Assembly: GCA_002293375.1 (NCBI GenBank)
Contig: DBDA01000048.1
Span: 683 to 54,356 of the forward strand
Direction of reading: 5' to 3'
DNA from: Odoribacter sp. UBA944
GTDB lineage: Bacteria > Bacteroidota > Bacteroidia > Bacteroidales > Marinifilaceae
DNA: 53,674 bases
Below are positions 52,302-53,674 of this stretch, in pieces. A model generated the notes under the pieces. It did no database searches, was not told the origin of the DNA, and saw only the letters and a list, made by a program, of their open reading frames with translations. How positions within the stretch are numbered: position 1 is the stretch's first letter; each line of letters opens with the position of its first letter. Made by a program: the position numbers and the translations under genes.

Positions 52302-53048
52302 ATGAAGTTGTTAGAAGGAAAAACAGCCTTGATCACCGGCGCCTCCAGAGGAATCGGAAAGGCTGTGGCACTAGCGTTTGCAAAAGAGGGTGCCGACATT
52401 GCATTTACGGATTTAAGATACGATGAAGTGGCCCAGGCGACCGAAAAAGAGCTCGCCGCGTTGGGGGTAAAAGCAAAGATGTATGCCTCCAATGCCGCCG
52501 ATTTCGCCCAGACGAACGCTACCGTGGAAGAGGTACTGAAAACATTCGGGCGCATCGATGTATTGGTCAACAATGCCGGGATCACCAAAGATACCTTGTT
52601 GATGAGAATGACGGAAGAGCAGTGGGACGCTGTCATCAATGTCAACCTGAAATCGGTATTCAACTACACCAAAGCCGTTTCGGCCATTATGCTGAAACAG
52701 AAGAGCGGCTCCATCATCAGCATGAGTTCCGTGGTGGGTGTGAGCGGTAATGCCGGACAGGCTAACTATTCCGCCTCCAAAGCCGGGATCATCGGCTTCA
52801 CCAAGAGCGTGGCCAAAGAGTTGGGATCGCGAAACATCCGGGCGAACGCCGTCGCTCCCGGTTTCATCATTACCGAAATGACCGGACAGCTCTCCGAAGA
52901 GGTCCGGAACGAATGGGCGCAGAAGATCCCGTTGAAAAGAGGAGGGACACCGGAAGATATTGCGGATGTATGCCTCTTCCTGGCATCCGACCTCTCCCGC
53001 TATGTTACCGGGCAGGTGGTCAACGTATGCGGAGGAATGAATATGTAA
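52302..53048 (+). CDS. fabG: 3-oxoacyl-[acyl-carrier-protein] reductase
   Basis: NADPH-dependent short-chain dehydrogenase that reduces beta-ketoacyl-ACP in fatty-acid synthesis, 248 residues. The cofactor loop is TGASRGIG (12-19), with NNAGIT near 86. The catalytic Ser lies in SIISMSSVVG, and the catalytic Tyr and Lys in NYSASKAG. VAPGFIITEMT and the C-terminal GQVVNVCGGMNM are typical of FabG. The frame is open back to 52218, but the homologous start MKLLEGKTALITG begins at the ATG at 52302. A strong terminator follows at 53073-53127. Confidence 0.95.
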   Translation: MKLLEGKTALITGASRGIGKAVALAFAKEGADIAFTDLRYDEVAQATEKELAALGVKAKMYASNAADFAQTNATVEEVLKTFGRIDVLVNNAGITKDTLLMRMTEEQWDAVINVNLKSVFNYTKAVSAIMLKQKSGSIISMSSVVGVSGNAGQANYSASKAGIIGFTKSVAKELGSRNIRANAVAPGFIITEMTGQLSEEVRNEWAQKIPLKRGGTPEDIADVCLFLASDLSRYVTGQVVNVCGGMNM

Positions 53049-53072
53049 TACCCGGGCGGGTCCGGAATATCG

Positions 53073-53127
53073 AAACCGATTTTCGGATACATTCCCCGGA
53101 CTGTATCCGGGAATCGGTTTTTTTTTA
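53073..53127 (+). terminator. Rho-independent terminator after fabG
   Basis: AAACCGATT (53073-53081) / AATCGGTTT (53112-53120), with an inner GGATA / TATCC pairing, then a run of T (53121-53126). Confidence 0.85.
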
Positions 53128-53156
53128 TTGTACCACTTTAATTGTTGAGCCGGAGG

Positions 53157-53674
53157 ATGGTTTTGGGATACTCTTTTTGGTGGATCATGCCGATCTTGTT
53201 GGTATCGGCAGCCGTTGCCCGGTTCAAATACCGGAAACTGCTGAAATTGCCGGATGTAAAATCCGCTCTCGCCCTGGGGATCGCTCTCCTCCGTTTTCTG
53301 ACCGTGTTAACCCTTCTGTTCCTGCTGTTACGGCCGGCGCTCTCCTTTCTGCGCTACCTGCGGGAGAAACCGCTGTTACTGATTGCACAGGACAATTCGG
53401 CTTCCCTGCTGAACAACAAGGATTCCCTCTATTATCGGAATGAGTACCGGGAATTTTTATGCGAACAGGCGGACGAATTGGCAGATAAGTTTACGGTTGA
53501 ATGGTTGACATTTGACAAAAATGTTACTAAAACCGGCGAAATCGACTTTTCCGGAACGGCTACGGACATCAGCGGGGTATTCGATTATGTGGAACAGAAC
53601 TATGCTTTCCGGCGTCCGGAAGCATTGGTGTTGCTGAGTGACGGGGTATACAATTCAGGAGTAAACCCCCGTTA
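53157..53674 (+). CDS. Membrane protein with von Willebrand-like region (partial, runs off the window)
   Basis: The open frame starts at the ATG at 53157 (after CCGGAGG, an unusually good ribosome-binding site for this window) and continues past the window end; 172 codons are visible. Two N-terminal membrane helices (about 5-20 and 41-60, with ALGIALLRFLTVLTLLFLLL) are followed by LLLIAQDNSASLL, a MIDAS-like DxSxS motif of von Willebrand type A domains, and later EALVLLSDGVYNSGVNP. This matches the start of the large BatA-related membrane proteins common in Bacteroidota, whose function is poorly known. The fabG terminator separates it from fabG. Confidence 0.8.
   Translation, partial: MVLGYSFWWIMPILLVSAAVARFKYRKLLKLPDVKSALALGIALLRFLTVLTLLFLLLRPALSFLRYLREKPLLLIAQDNSASLLNNKDSLYYRNEYREFLCEQADELADKFTVEWLTFDKNVTKTGEIDFSGTATDISGVFDYVEQNYAFRRPEALVLLSDGVYNSGVNPR

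Noticed and set aside
52913..53443. Plus-strand 176-codon frame at the end of the window
   Set aside because: It crosses the fabG end and its terminator. The real frame is the one starting at 53157.
1..53674. tRNA, rRNA, CRISPR arrays, insertion sequences, phage or toxin-antitoxin genes
   Set aside because: I looked in all gaps on both strands and saw no cloverleaf, regular spacer-repeat pattern, transposase motif or integrase. The Arc-like gene at 47502 has no toxin partner.

Overview
The window reads as chromosomal DNA of a Bacteroidota species, most likely order Bacteroidales. At least ten genes are preceded by TAnnTTTG, the -7 element of the Bacteroidota primary sigma factor, and Shine-Dalgarno sequences are mostly absent. 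The gene families also fit: 6-bladed beta-propeller lipoprotein, Bacteroidota-type fucose genes, LysM/periplasmic-binding fusion, batA-like membrane protein and two RND pumps. Base composition is moderate in GC, with heavy use of CGG (Arg) and TTG (Leu) codons. I cannot name the genus. I see no tRNA, rRNA, CRISPR array, insertion sequence or phage gene. No gene-free stretch exceeds about 210 bases.

Layout. 1-3613 (minus): transketolase (cut by the window edge) and a long RelA/SpoT protein whose hydrolase site has decayed. 3782-11252 (plus): a 1494-residue exported protein of unknown function, then nth, lipA, lipB and cutC. 11256-17252 (minus): a metal-type RND efflux operon (His-rich exported protein, adaptor lipoprotein, CusA/CzcA pump, TolC-like channel) whose codon use differs from its surroundings. 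17303-18559 (minus): beta-propeller lipoprotein, divergent from a MarR regulator at 18760. 18760-21952 (plus): MarR, PepD dipeptidase, free-methionine-sulfoxide reductase, TPR protein, closed by a terminator at 22001-22044. 22079-27211 (plus): L-fucose catabolism (isomerase, aldolase, kinase, permease), then the CinA-type deamidase and HtpG. 29906-31326 (minus): sugar-kinase-like protein and a small membrane protein. 31533-36987 (plus): M23 peptidase, dxr, rseP, thioredoxin-fold protein, endonuclease/exonuclease/phosphatase protein. 37067-42537 (plus): a second RND pump (adaptor, HAE-type pump, TolC). 42541-44432 (minus): PASTA protein and RluD-type pseudouridine synthase, divergent from a LysM/periplasmic-binding fusion at 44546. 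46480-47687 (plus): SPFH protein plus ribbon-helix-helix protein. 47739-51154 (minus): acetate kinase, phosphotransacetylase and an actin-like protein. 51275-52162 (minus): methyltransferase. 52302-53674 (plus): fabG and the start of a batA-like von Willebrand-type membrane protein.

The most unusual item is the 358-residue actin-fold protein at 50078-51154. Its phosphate-1 loop, always N-terminal in ParM/Alp/MreB-type actins, lies 10-18 residues from the C-terminus, and the protein begins at the segment that normally follows that loop. It therefore reads as a circularly permuted actin-like ATPase. Second in interest is a hairpin-forming 62-bp intergenic repeat present twice, about 42.7 kb apart. 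One copy lies in the leader of the RelA/SpoT gene. All functional calls come from reading motifs by eye; no database search was run.
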